From: Longimicrobiaceae bacterium
Lineage (GTDB): Bacteria; Gemmatimonadota; Gemmatimonadetes; Longimicrobiales; Longimicrobiaceae
NCBI GenBank assembly: GCA_036375715.1
Contig: DASVBS010000026.1
Span: 1 to 64,000, forward strand
Length of the DNA: 64,000 nucleotides
Direction of reading: 5' to 3'
In this document: positions 26,796 through 34,881 of the stretch, piece by piece
How positions within the stretch are numbered: position 1 is the first letter of the stretch
Layout of the letters: the number at the start of each line of letters is the position of its first letter
Notes under the pieces: generated by a model
The model's database searches: none
What the model was told of the DNA's origin: nothing
The model's input: the letters and a program-made list of their open reading frames with translations, nothing else
Position numbers and translations under genes: made by a program

Positions 26796-26927
26796 GGTCG
26801 GGATCGCAAACTGAGGGTGAGACGGCAATGTCGATCCAGTAGAGGTTGGTTCGACGCTCCTGCGAAGGGGTTGTGCGCGGCCCCCTTGGCAAGTCCGCGC
26901 GAGTAACTCGAGCTGGAGGATCGTCAA

Positions 26928-27884
26928 ATGCCCACCGCCCGTCCCGGCGCCCTTGTGAGCCGCGCGCCGACCTCGCGGACCGCCCTCGTCCTGCTGACGG
27001 CAGCGACACTGTCCGGCAGCGCAGCCTTCGTCAGTCCATTGATGGGACAGCAGGTGCGCAGCGGGCGAGTAGCCGTGAACGGTGTGAGTTACTACTACGA
27101 GATTCACGGTGCCGGGGAGCCACTACTCCTGCTACACGGCGGTCTCGGCTCGATCGACATGTTCAGGCCCATCCTTCCCGCCCTGGCCGCCGAGCGCGAG
27201 GTGATCGCGGTCGACCTTCACGGTCATGGACGGACGCCGCTAGGTGAGCGAGAGATCAGCCTGGTAGACATGGGCGATGATCTGGCTGTGCTTCTCGAAG
27301 AGCTCGGCTACCAGCAGGTGGACGTCCTCGGCTATTCCATGGGTGGCGGAGTCGCCTTCCGCCTCAGCGTGCAGCATCCCGAACGCGTGCGGCACTTGGT
27401 CCTCGTGTCGGCCGGCTTCTCCCGCGACGGATTCTTCCCCGAGATGATCCCTCAGCAGGAGCAGGTGGGAGCGGAGATGGTCGAGGCGATGAAGGGCACA
27501 CCGATGTACCAGTCGTATGTTTCGGTGGCCCCGAAGCCGGACGAGTTTCCGCGCCTCCTCGATAACATGGGGGCGCTGATGCGACAGCCCTACGATTGGT
27601 CCGCAGAGGTGAAGTCGCTTCGCATGCCGGTGATGCTGGTGTTCGGAGACAGCGACATGTACAGGCCCGAGCACATGGTCGAGTTCTACAAGCTGCTGGG
27701 CGGCGGGCACCGTGATGCCGGCTGGCAGCGGGAGAACATGTCGCAGAACCGTCTCGCCATCCTGCCCGGGCTGACCCACTACGAGATCTTCATGGCCCCA
27801 CAGCTGGTCACCACCGTGCTCCCCTTTCTGAACGGGGAAACCGGTGCCCTCACCTGGACCGGCCAGGGAAACGCCGCGAACTGA
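26928..27884 (+). CDS. Exported alpha/beta hydrolase
   Basis: A 318-residue protein with a long signal region (about 1-40) and an alpha/beta-hydrolase fold. The oxyanion-loop LHGG is at 69-72, the nucleophile elbow GYSMGG has Ser137, the acid is probably Asp243 (GDSD) and the base His284 (GLTH). The family includes esterases, epoxide hydrolases and dienelactone hydrolases, with substrate not predictable. GGAGG sits upstream of ATG 26928. It is divergent from the 55-residue membrane protein gene. Confidence 0.88.
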   Translation: MPTARPGALVSRAPTSRTALVLLTAATLSGSAAFVSPLMGQQVRSGRVAVNGVSYYYEIHGAGEPLLLLHGGLGSIDMFRPILPALAAEREVIAVDLHGHGRTPLGEREISLVDMGDDLAVLLEELGYQQVDVLGYSMGGGVAFRLSVQHPERVRHLVLVSAGFSRDGFFPEMIPQQEQVGAEMVEAMKGTPMYQSYVSVAPKPDEFPRLLDNMGALMRQPYDWSAEVKSLRMPVMLVFGDSDMYRPEHMVEFYKLLGGGHRDAGWQRENMSQNRLAILPGLTHYEIFMAPQLVTTVLPFLNGETGALTWTGQGNAAN

Positions 27885-27924
27885 GACTATCTCGGGGCTT
27901 CAGGTAGATCGTGGCCGACGCAGC

Positions 27925-28479
27925 TCAAGCGGGCGGGACGGGTTCGCCATCGACGCTCAGGAGGGCGTCGAGACGAACCGTCCGCCCGTTATCGAGCCGA
28001 AGGTATTCGGCCCGCTGGTAGGAATACACGTCCTCGATGACGCCGCGGACGGTCTCGACTGTGCCCCCGAAGGATTCCAGCTCGAGGGTGCACTCCCGGT
28101 GCAATGTGGCCAGTGCGAGCAAGCGATCGTGCACCTGGCAGGAGATGGGCGTATAGGGCCGCTCCCGCACTCCCATTCCCAGCCGCACGTCGGCCGGCAC
28201 GTCGAGCTCGTCGAGGAGCCGGTCCGTATCCCGCAGGCCGATCGCCTCGCGCTGCACCACGTAGTGAAAGAGCGCCTCGGAAGCCGAGCGCACCAGGGCC
28301 TCTCGCTCGGCGGAGTGGCCACCACCCCGCTCCTTCTCGAACTCTCTCAGCGCCGCGAGTGACTCCTCGAGCTTCTCGCCCGCTCGTCGCAGGGTGGTGA
28401 TCTTCTCCTGGAGAATTTCCGCCTCGACCCCATCCGCGCGGGAGAGGATGGAGGGGTCGAGGCGTTCCTGCTCGCGCAT
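27925..28479 (-). CDS. DUF6665-like protein fused to a Rof-like domain
   Basis: A 184-residue cytoplasmic protein with two parts. Residues 18-103 match the DUF6665 pattern (EILQEKITTLRRAGEKLE, then YVVQREAIGLRD). Residues 109-178 match Rof, the Rho-binding antiterminator: YTPISCQVHDRL, then TLELES and EYLRLDNGRTVRLDAL. Rof from Escherichia coli binds the Rho hexamer and blocks termination. I infer that this protein may modulate Rho or bind RNA; the first domain has no known role. The gene follows the dihydrofolate-reductase-like gene by two bases, so they share a transcript. See the finding on this fusion. Confidence 0.65.
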   Translation of the reverse strand: MREQERLDPSILSRADGVEAEILQEKITTLRRAGEKLEESLAALREFEKERGGGHSAEREALVRSASEALFHYVVQREAIGLRDTDRLLDELDVPADVRLGMGVRERPYTPISCQVHDRLLALATLHRECTLELESFGGTVETVRGVIEDVYSYQRAEYLRLDNGRTVRLDALLSVDGEPVPPA

Positions 28480-28481
28480 GA

Positions 28482-29039
28482 TCAGCGCTCCTTCTGCACC
28501 TCGTACCGGAGCTCCACGAAGCCCTCCCCCTGAGCCCGGGCGGAAATGAGCTTCAGGGGCGGGGATACGATCGCACGCGGCAACAGGGGGGCGCCCCCGC
28601 CCAGAGTGACGGAGGCGATGGTCACGATCAGCTCATCGAGCAGGCCGTGGTCGTGAAACTGCCCCACCAGCTCCCCGCCGCCGATCAGCCAGATGTTCTT
28701 GCCGTTCGCTGCCTCGGCCATCGCCTGGTGGACGGGGCGAACGTCCCCCCGCACGAAGCGGATGTCGGCACCCGGCACCGCGGACAGGGAGCCGGTGGTG
28801 AAGACCCAGGCCGACTGATCGTACGGCCACGGCTTCTGATCGGGCTGGTCGAGGTGGATGTAGTTGTCGAGGAGCCACTGGTACGTCGTCGAGCCCATGG
28901 CGACCGCACCGACTTCGCGAATGAACTCCTCGTAGCCACCCTCCGGCGGATCGCCGAACTGCAACAACCATTCGAGCGAGTTGTCCGCGTCGGCGATGAA
29001 GCCGTCCAGGCTCGAGGCCGTGTAGTACTGGGTCTTCAT
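28482..29039 (-). CDS. Dihydrofolate-reductase-like (RibD C-terminal family) protein
   Basis: A 185-residue protein of the RibD C-terminal/dihydrofolate-reductase-like family: ASSLDGFIADADNSLEWL at the N-terminus, AVAMGSTTYQWL, and the NAD(P)H-binding IWLIGGGELVGQF loop. The family reduces pyrimidine or pterin-like substrates with NADPH, but the substrate here is unknown. Upstream of and packed against the Rof-like fusion gene. Length fits. Confidence 0.87.
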   Translation of the reverse strand: MKTQYYTASSLDGFIADADNSLEWLLQFGDPPEGGYEEFIREVGAVAMGSTTYQWLLDNYIHLDQPDQKPWPYDQSAWVFTTGSLSAVPGADIRFVRGDVRPVHQAMAEAANGKNIWLIGGGELVGQFHDHGLLDELIVTIASVTLGGGAPLLPRAIVSPPLKLISARAQGEGFVELRYEVQKER

Positions 29040-29068
29040 GGTGCAGCGCTACGGCTGGTGAACCCCGA

Positions 29069-29521
29069 TCACGCGGCCGGTTGCGCGCCGAACTGCACGT
29101 TGCCGGTATACGAGACCATCCACTGAACTCCGAAGCGATCGCGGAGCGAGCCATACTGCTCCGCCCATTCGGTGCGCGCAAGGTCCATTTCCACCGCGCC
29201 GCCGTTGCTCAGGCCGTCGAAGAGGCGCCGCGCTTCGTCCGCCGAGTCGGTCTCCACATAGATGTAGAAGTTGTTCCCTTGCGTCAGCTTCTGACCTGTC
29301 GACTCGAGCACGTCGGTGGCCATGAGGAGGGTACCGTCGGGAAGCGGGAGGGCGATGTGCATGATCTTGTCGAGATCGCTCCCCGAGAGGCCCATCTGTT
29401 CTCCTCCCATGTCCCGGTAGCGGAAGACCCCCATGTAATCGCCACCGAAGACCTGTCGATAGAATTCGAAAGCCTCCTCCGAATTGCCTGCGAAGTTGAC
29501 GTATATGTGGGCGCGCTGCAT
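29069..29521 (-). CDS. PhnB-like VOC family protein
   Basis: A 150-residue protein of the PhnB/3-demethylubiquinone-9-like VOC group: AHIYVNFAGNSEEAFEFYRQVFGG and a C-terminal WAEQYGSLRDRFGVQWMV. Like others of this group it should be a dimeric metal-site protein of unknown substrate. ATG 29521 follows CGGAGGAG. It is 29 bases upstream of the dihydrofolate-reductase-like gene and may be co-transcribed with it. Confidence 0.9.
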   Translation of the reverse strand: MQRAHIYVNFAGNSEEAFEFYRQVFGGDYMGVFRYRDMGGEQMGLSGSDLDKIMHIALPLPDGTLLMATDVLESTGQKLTQGNNFYIYVETDSADEARRLFDGLSNGGAVEMDLARTEWAEQYGSLRDRFGVQWMVSYTGNVQFGAQPAA

Positions 29522-29710
29522 GGTCTCCTCCGGGAGAGGGTGAACGAGACTGCCTTCTCACCGACGTCGAACCGACCGGACCGCAATCGACATATCGGGA
29601 AGGGCGTGGAAGACGAGGCCACTCGGCTCGGAAGGCGGAACGGTGAATGGCGTCGCCGGAACTGCCCTTGGGGGCTCTCTGCGAGCGGACGCCTCTCCCG
29701 GCCAGCCCGG

Positions 29711-30862
29711 CTAGTCCTCGGGCACGGCGATCACCGCGTGGAAGGCGGGTTTGGGTTGTCGCTCGCGGTCGAACAGCGTGGCGTAGTTGGTCCGCCGCGG
29801 GATCGGGTAGTTGTTCTTCCAGTTCGCCCCATCGTGCACCCCCCACAACGTGACCCGGTCGATCTTGTCCCGCTTGCGGTAGAAGATCTCGAAGAGCTCG
29901 GCGTAGCGTTCGGCGAGCTGCTGCTGCACCTCCTCCGGCAGTCCCTCCTTGTACGGATCGAGATAGGCCTCGAACTCCTCGAGCTGGAACTGCGGATCGC
30001 TCATCCCCCGACCGATGATCTGCCCCTCCCGCGTCAGCGGGAGAACGTCCACGTCCAGCTCCGTGATCATCACCTTCACGCCCAGGGCGGCGAAGGAATC
30101 GATTGCGGCTTCGATGTACTCGGTCTTCGGGTAGTTGAGGCCCCAGTGCCCCTGCATGCCGATCCCATCGATGCGGATGCCCTCACGCTGAAGCATCCGG
30201 ACCATGCGGACGATGCCGTCGCGCTTGGCAGGCCTCCAGGCGTTGAAATCGTTGTAGTAGAGCTCGGCATCGGGGGCGTACTGCGCGGCGAATCGGAAGG
30301 CGTTCTTCACCAGCTCGTCGCCGTCCCCCACGGCGCGTACCCAGCTGGTCTGCCGGTAGGAGCCGTCGTTGTCGATTACCTCGTTGACCACATCCCAGGC
30401 ATGGACGCGGCCGGCGTACCGCCCGGCCACCGCCTCGATGTGGCGGCGCATCCGCTCGATCTGTTGTTCGGGAGTGTTCGGATTCCCGTTCTCGTCCTGA
30501 AAGAACCAGTCCGGCGTCTGATTGTGCCAGACCAGGGTGTGGCCGACGATGAACATCCCGTGTGCCTCGCCGAACGCCACGATCGAGTCCGCCGGACCCC
30601 AGTTGTAGACTCCCGGGCGCGGGTTGATGGGCCCGGCCTTCATCGCGTTTTCGGCGGTGATCGAGTTGAAGTGCTCGAGCACGAGCCGCCGACCGCTGCT
30701 GTCGGCTCCGCTGACCACGCCTCGGCCCACCGAGACGCCGATCTTGAACGCTCCCTGGTAAGCTTCCTTGAGCGTGATGCCTCGCTGTGCGATGGCGGGG
30801 TTGCTGGAGAGGACCAGGGTTGCGCAGGCGAAGGCGGTAGCGAGCTCGAGGTGCTTTCTCAT
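29711..30862 (-). CDS. Secreted endo-1,4-beta-xylanase, GH10
   Basis: A 383-residue protein with a signal peptide (about 1-25) and a single GH10 TIM-barrel. The acid/base glutamate is E161 in WDVVNEVI and the nucleophile is E268 in MITELDVD. Conserved HTLVWHNQTPDWFF supplies the -1 subsite. It should hydrolyse internal beta-1,4 bonds of xylan outside the inner membrane. No carbohydrate-binding module is attached. I choose ATG 30862 for the complete signal peptide; an upstream in-frame extension is arginine-rich and unlikely. The gap to the next gene at 29521 (189 bases) holds no recognisable feature. Confidence 0.93.
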   Translation of the reverse strand: MRKHLELATAFACATLVLSSNPAIAQRGITLKEAYQGAFKIGVSVGRGVVSGADSSGRRLVLEHFNSITAENAMKAGPINPRPGVYNWGPADSIVAFGEAHGMFIVGHTLVWHNQTPDWFFQDENGNPNTPEQQIERMRRHIEAVAGRYAGRVHAWDVVNEVIDNDGSYRQTSWVRAVGDGDELVKNAFRFAAQYAPDAELYYNDFNAWRPAKRDGIVRMVRMLQREGIRIDGIGMQGHWGLNYPKTEYIEAAIDSFAALGVKVMITELDVDVLPLTREGQIIGRGMSDPQFQLEEFEAYLDPYKEGLPEEVQQQLAERYAELFEIFYRKRDKIDRVTLWGVHDGANWKNNYPIPRRTNYATLFDRERQPKPAFHAVIAVPED

Positions 30863-30984
30863 GACGTCGACGTGAACGGTGATCGATGGGCCTCTGAAAG
30901 AATCTGAAGAAGAGGATGAAAGGAGGCTCCAGACGGATCGGGCCGCCCGGAGCCGCCGCGCTGGCATCCACTGGCGCTACTCCT

Positions 30985-31413
30985 TCAGGCGAGCTCTTCC
31001 GGGTAGCTCGCCAGTAGCTGCTCGTACTGTTGCCCCACCTCCTCCGGCGTGAGCGTCGAGAGCTGCAGCGCCAGCTCCAGAGAGCGGAGGCGAGCGACGC
31101 AGGTCAGTGCACGGGCCATGGCTTCGGGGACCTTGAAGCGCTGCTGAATTCCGGTCGTGAGCGCCGTTCCGGCGGTCGCTACCGCCACGATGCCGCAGGT
31201 CCATCGCCAGGCGGCCGAGCCCTCTCCGATCAGGGGTCCGGTGGCGGCTGTGAGCCCCGCCAGCAGCGTGGCCAGGCTCGAGAAGAGCAGGTTCAGCGCG
31301 ATGACGCGTATGTTCACCCGCTTCAGTTGAGCGGCTCGGCGCTCGACCTTTTCCCGGTGCTCGGTAATGCGGGCGGCAAGGACCGACCGGGGATCCGTCG
31401 CTGTGGGCTGCAT
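30985..31413 (-). CDS. Two-helix membrane protein, SLATT/DUF4231-like
   Basis: A 142-residue protein with a charged helical N-terminus, two adjacent transmembrane segments (about 42-60 and 69-87) and an alpha-helical C-terminus (ARALTCVARLRSLELALQ). This architecture resembles SLATT or DUF4231 small membrane proteins, some of which are effectors paired with nucleotide sensors; there is no such sensor gene here. GAGGTCGTC gives the ribosome-binding site of ATG 31413. Confidence 0.65.
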   Translation of the reverse strand: MQPTATDPRSVLAARITEHREKVERRAAQLKRVNIRVIALNLLFSSLATLLAGLTAATGPLIGEGSAAWRWTCGIVAVATAGTALTTGIQQRFKVPEAMARALTCVARLRSLELALQLSTLTPEEVGQQYEQLLASYPEELA

Positions 31414-31504
31414 GACGACCTCGACCGGGATTGGCTGTATCGGCGCGGCTATGCCTCTACATTGCGTGCCGTCCTGACCTCCATCAAGGCGGTCGATGGG
31501 GGTC

Positions 31505-31744
31505 TCAGGGCGGGCTTTCCCGCTCGTAGACCTCTCCTTCGATGTCCGTCAGCTTGTCCTGGACGAAGGCGGCCGCGTCGCGCACGCCCTGGTTGTAAAC
31601 CGGCGGGCCGAGCTCCTTCACGAAGAAGTCGAGCAGCCCGTTCGCCCTGAAGTCGCTGATCTCCTCGTCGAACTCGTCCAGGTAGTGCTGCTTGATCGAG
31701 CGGAGGATGCTGGCGCGGCGATCGCCGGAGAGCTTGATGCGCAT
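31505..31744 (-). CDS. DUF2164 family protein
   Basis: A 79-residue protein of the DUF2164 family: IKLSGDRRASILRSIKQHY, then GLLDFFVKELGPPVYNQGVRDA, the family signature. The function of DUF2164 is unknown; it is small, cytoplasmic and probably helical. It sits 91 bases upstream of the two-helix membrane protein on the same strand. Confidence 0.85.
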   Translation of the reverse strand: MRIKLSGDRRASILRSIKQHYLDEFDEEISDFRANGLLDFFVKELGPPVYNQGVRDAAAFVQDKLTDIEGEVYERESPP

Positions 31745-31789
31745 GCGTGTTTGGGGCGCCGGAATGGAGGTCTGCGGTGAACCCGGAAG

Positions 31790-32737
31790 CTACCGCGTGG
31801 CGGCTCCAGGCCGCCAGGCGTCGTCCGGGTTGAAGTGGCGATAGACGGCGCGGGAGATATTCCGCAGAAGCTCGGCTCCTTCGTTCACGGGGCCCCAGCG
31901 GGTATCCGCCTGATCGCGCGTGGCAACCGCCAGCACGTAATCACCGCCCGGTGCGTCGACCAGAAGGACCTCCGAGCGGGACGAGCTCACGAATCCCTGC
32001 TTCGAGGCGACCTGGACGGTGGGAGGGATCTGGGAGACGGCTACGTCTCGCCAGTAGCTGCTCGTCAACATCCTGTACATTGTCTCCGAGGCGGCCGGGC
32101 TGACCGCTCTGCCTTCACGGATCATCACCAGCAACTCGCCGATCTCACGCGGGGTCATCTGGCCCCACCCGTAGGCCTCGCGTGCCGCTTCCCGACCCGG
32201 GGTTCGCGAGTTCACCCGGGTCTGGCGGAAGCCGTGTCCGGCCAGCCATTCATTGACCGTCGATCCCCCACCCACCAGCGCTTGGATCCAGAGGCTGGCG
32301 TGGTTGTCGCTTACCGAGAGCATCAGGAAGGCCACTTCTGAGAGCGGCAGAGTATCTCCCGGCTCCATGTAGCCCACTACATCGGTCGCCTCGGTGTAAT
32401 GGTAGGTGAGAGTGTCCGGGTAGGCGACCGTTCCTTCCAGAGAGAGGTCGCCCCGTTCGATCCGATCGAACAAGGTCACCAACAGCGGCACCTTGATCAG
32501 GCTGGCGGTAGGGAAGAGTGAGTCCGCGTGGATCTCCACTCCCCGGTCGCTGTCGAGATGGCGGACATAAACACCCACCTTCCCGTCGAAACCCTGGACG
32601 ATTCCCTGCAGCTCGCGCAGGAGGACCGAGTCGGTCTCGACGACGGGGAAGTCAGGGTTTTGCTGGGCGGGAGCATGCCCGGCTCGGACGAGAGCGAACG
32701 CTACCCAGCCAAGCGCGGCGATGGTGTGCCGTAGCAT
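31790..32737 (-). CDS. Exported serine hydrolase of class A beta-lactamase fold
   Basis: A 315-residue exported protein with the class A serine beta-lactamase fold. SLIK (Ser79-Lys82) and SDN (143-145) are present. The KTG triad is KQG (246-248) and the ExxLN element that carries the deacylating Glu166 reads QTRVN (172-176). Lacking Glu166, it should form an acyl-enzyme but not turn over beta-lactams efficiently, which suggests a penicillin-binding or peptidase role instead. I use ATG 32737 (GTG 32746 is an alternative start). A signal peptide is at 5-27. Confidence 0.83.
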   Translation of the reverse strand: MLRHTIAALGWVAFALVRAGHAPAQQNPDFPVVETDSVLLRELQGIVQGFDGKVGVYVRHLDSDRGVEIHADSLFPTASLIKVPLLVTLFDRIERGDLSLEGTVAYPDTLTYHYTEATDVVGYMEPGDTLPLSEVAFLMLSVSDNHASLWIQALVGGGSTVNEWLAGHGFRQTRVNSRTPGREAAREAYGWGQMTPREIGELLVMIREGRAVSPAASETMYRMLTSSYWRDVAVSQIPPTVQVASKQGFVSSSRSEVLLVDAPGGDYVLAVATRDQADTRWGPVNEGAELLRNISRAVYRHFNPDDAWRPGAATR

Positions 32738-32810
32738 GGAGGCCACGCTGTGGTATGTGGACGGCAGGCGGCCGGCCCGGGCGGGGCCGGCCGCGGTGTG
32801 CAGGGTGGCT

Positions 32811-33209
32811 TCAGGCGCGCGCCGGTGCGCTCTCGCCCGCGAAGCCGATGTATGCCAGGCCTACGGCAAGAATAGCGTGGAGCCAGATGTCGTGCGATCC
32901 GATGGGCACGAGTCCGAAGGTCGTGGGATCGATGAACGCGAGCACGACCAGCAAGGCGTAGATCACGGCCCCTACGCGGCCGAAGGTGCGTGCGCCACCG
33001 AAGCTCCGGGCCGCCACGATGCCCCAGACGCCGAAGGCGATGTGAACCAGATTGTGGAGGAGATTCACGGGGAACAAGCCGAAGAGCCGGGCGCTGGTGT
33101 CCATATCGGCATTCATCGACATGCCGCTCGGAATGAACAGTCCCAGCACGCCCACCAGCAGGAACACCACACCAAAGATCAGAGCCCCGCGTTGTGCCGT
33201 GCTCCGCAT
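32811..33209 (-). CDS. DUF4383 membrane protein
   Basis: A 132-residue membrane protein of the DUF4383 family, with four hydrophobic segments and the signature NLLHNLVHIAFGVWGI. Such proteins are small inner-membrane proteins of unknown role. GGAGG sits upstream of ATG 33209. It follows the DUF3052 gene by 90 bases. Confidence 0.85.
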   Translation of the reverse strand: MRSTAQRGALIFGVVFLLVGVLGLFIPSGMSMNADMDTSARLFGLFPVNLLHNLVHIAFGVWGIVAARSFGGARTFGRVGAVIYALLVVLAFIDPTTFGLVPIGSHDIWLHAILAVGLAYIGFAGESAPARA

Positions 33210-33299
33210 GAGCCGCCTCCTTCCGGTAAAGGAAAGCAGAAACCTGTGGCGTAGCCAGGACCTGCAAAAAGCAGGCGGCGACGCCGGTCCTTCTCTCCC

Positions 33300-33668
33300 T
33301 CAGCCGCCCTGCGGCCTGAACCGCATCGCGCTCCACACCTCGTCGATGGAGATCTGACGGTTGGGCTCGATCCCGTGTGGCTGCATCGTCTGCCAGAGGA
33401 TGTCCCGATTCAGGTCCGTCCCGAGCTGCTTCGCTTTTGGATATGCCATCCAGGTGACTTTGCCGGCCTTCGCGGCCTCCCGAACGACAGAGGCGAGTTT
33501 ATCCGCTTCCTTCTGGTCACGAAGGAAGACGAGCACGCCGTCCGCCCCGGGGTCGTCGACGACGCGAAGTCCGTCCAGCTCGACCTCGGCCGGCTTCCCC
33601 ACCACGCGCACGGCCATTCCGCTCTTCAGGTTCAACTTCTTCGCGAGCTCGCTATCGTAGGTGGCCAT
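33300..33668 (-). CDS. DUF3052-like protein
   Basis: A 122-residue cytoplasmic protein matching DUF3052: an N-terminal KLNLKSGMAVRVVGKP, a central D/E-rich segment and the C-terminal SIDEVWSAMRFRPQGG signature. Role unknown in the family. GAGGAA precedes the ATG at 33668. It is 24 bases downstream of the exporter adaptor gene and may be at the end of that transcript. Confidence 0.83.
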   Translation of the reverse strand: MATYDSELAKKLNLKSGMAVRVVGKPAEVELDGLRVVDDPGADGVLVFLRDQKEADKLASVVREAAKAGKVTWMAYPKAKQLGTDLNRDILWQTMQPHGIEPNRQISIDEVWSAMRFRPQGG

Positions 33669-33692
33669 TTCCTCTTCCCAATTGTTGATCCC

Positions 33693-34853
33693 TCATCCCG
33701 CCTTGACCTTCACCCCGTCTTCTACGTCGGCCGGGGGGAAGACGATCACTGTGTCGCCCTCCTGCAGGCCCTCGATCACCTCTGCCGCCTCCGTGCTGCG
33801 CTGACCCAGTTTCAGGGGGCGCAGCCGGGCGCGGCCGCCTTCGACCACGAAGACGCACCACTCACCGTTTCGCTGGAAGAGTGCGCTGGTGGGCACGGTG
33901 AGCACATCCTGCCCCTCCCACACCACGATCCGCGCTTCAACCCGATATCCCGCCCCCAACTCGGGAGGCGCCGCCAGAAGGTCCACGATCACATTCACCC
34001 GCTGCTCTTCGACGCCCAAGGCGGAGACCTCGGTGAACGCCGCGGGCTCCACGCGGCGCACCTTCCCCTCGAGCGGGCGATCGCCGCCCCACTCCTCCAC
34101 CAGTACGCGATCGCCGGGGGAGATGCGAACCGCGTCGGTCGACAGGACGTCGACGACGACTTCCAGCCCGTCCGCGTCGCCGATCTCCAGCAGGGGGGTG
34201 CCGGGGGGCACCACCCGCTCGCTCTCCTCCAGCACGCGCAGGACCCGGCCGGAGGCCGGTGATACCACGTCCACGGTTGGAGCTCCCGAGCCGGTGGCAC
34301 CGAGCAGGGAGGCTCGCATCGCCTCGACTTCAGCGTCGGCCGCCAGCAGCGCGGCGCGCGCGGCCTCGGCCTGGCGGGCGGCGGTGCTCGCCTGGAGCTC
34401 CGCCTGTTCCATTGCCTCGCGACTCAGTGCTCCCGCCTCCGCCAGCACGCGCCGGCGCTCCGCCTCGAGCCGGGCCTGTCTCGCTCGCTCTTCCGCCTGC
34501 TCCGCTTCTGCCGCCACCTGATTGCGACGGGCTTCGGCCGCGTCGACCTGGGCTTGGGTCACGCGTCGGGTCCGGGCGTCCTCCGGGGCCGGTGCGAGTC
34601 GGGCGACGATCTCGCCGGCCGCCACCCGATCGCCCTCCTCGAGGTGGATCCGATGGAGCTGTCCACCTACCGGGGCAGCGATCACGAACTCATCCCGGAC
34701 CCGCGTCATCCCCTCTTCCTCCACCCGGACACGGAGCGTCTGACGGCCGACGACCGCCACCTCCACCTGGACCGCGGAGCCGCACATCCCCAGCATCGCC
34801 ACCAGGATCAGCGCGGTCACGACGCCAACGATGACCCACCGTTTCTTCGTCAT
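33693..34853 (-). CDS. Membrane-fusion/periplasmic adaptor protein of an ABC exporter
   Basis: A 386-residue HlyD/MacA-type adaptor with an N-terminal membrane anchor (about 6-26, ending LGMCGS), a biotinyl-lipoyl-like domain (PVGGQLHRIHLEEGDRVAAGEIVA), a long coiled-coil hairpin of E/A/R heptads (about 100-180), and a beta-barrel tail (DVVSPASGRVLRVLEESERVV). It should bridge the inner-membrane transporter to an outer-membrane partner. It lies 28 bases downstream of the permease and 24 bases upstream of DUF3052, so it belongs to the three-gene exporter. Confidence 0.88.
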   Translation of the reverse strand: MTKKRWVIVGVVTALILVAMLGMCGSAVQVEVAVVGRQTLRVRVEEEGMTRVRDEFVIAAPVGGQLHRIHLEEGDRVAAGEIVARLAPAPEDARTRRVTQAQVDAAEARRNQVAAEAEQAEERARQARLEAERRRVLAEAGALSREAMEQAELQASTAARQAEAARAALLAADAEVEAMRASLLGATGSGAPTVDVVSPASGRVLRVLEESERVVPPGTPLLEIGDADGLEVVVDVLSTDAVRISPGDRVLVEEWGGDRPLEGKVRRVEPAAFTEVSALGVEEQRVNVIVDLLAAPPELGAGYRVEARIVVWEGQDVLTVPTSALFQRNGEWCVFVVEGGRARLRPLKLGQRSTEAAEVIEGLQEGDTVIVFPPADVEDGVKVKAG

Positions 34854-34881
34854 CTGCTCCGGAGTTCAGGGTCGGTCGGGG

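Noticed and set aside
29081-30907. Long open frame on the plus strand opposite the GH10 xylanase
   Set aside because: It lies in a shadow frame of the xylanase gene, encodes no recognisable motif, and the minus strand has a full GH10 catalytic set.
30985-31413. SLATT-like protein as a defence effector
   Set aside because: SLATT proteins usually sit next to a nucleotide-cyclase or SLOG sensor gene. No such gene is adjacent, so the defence reading has no context support.
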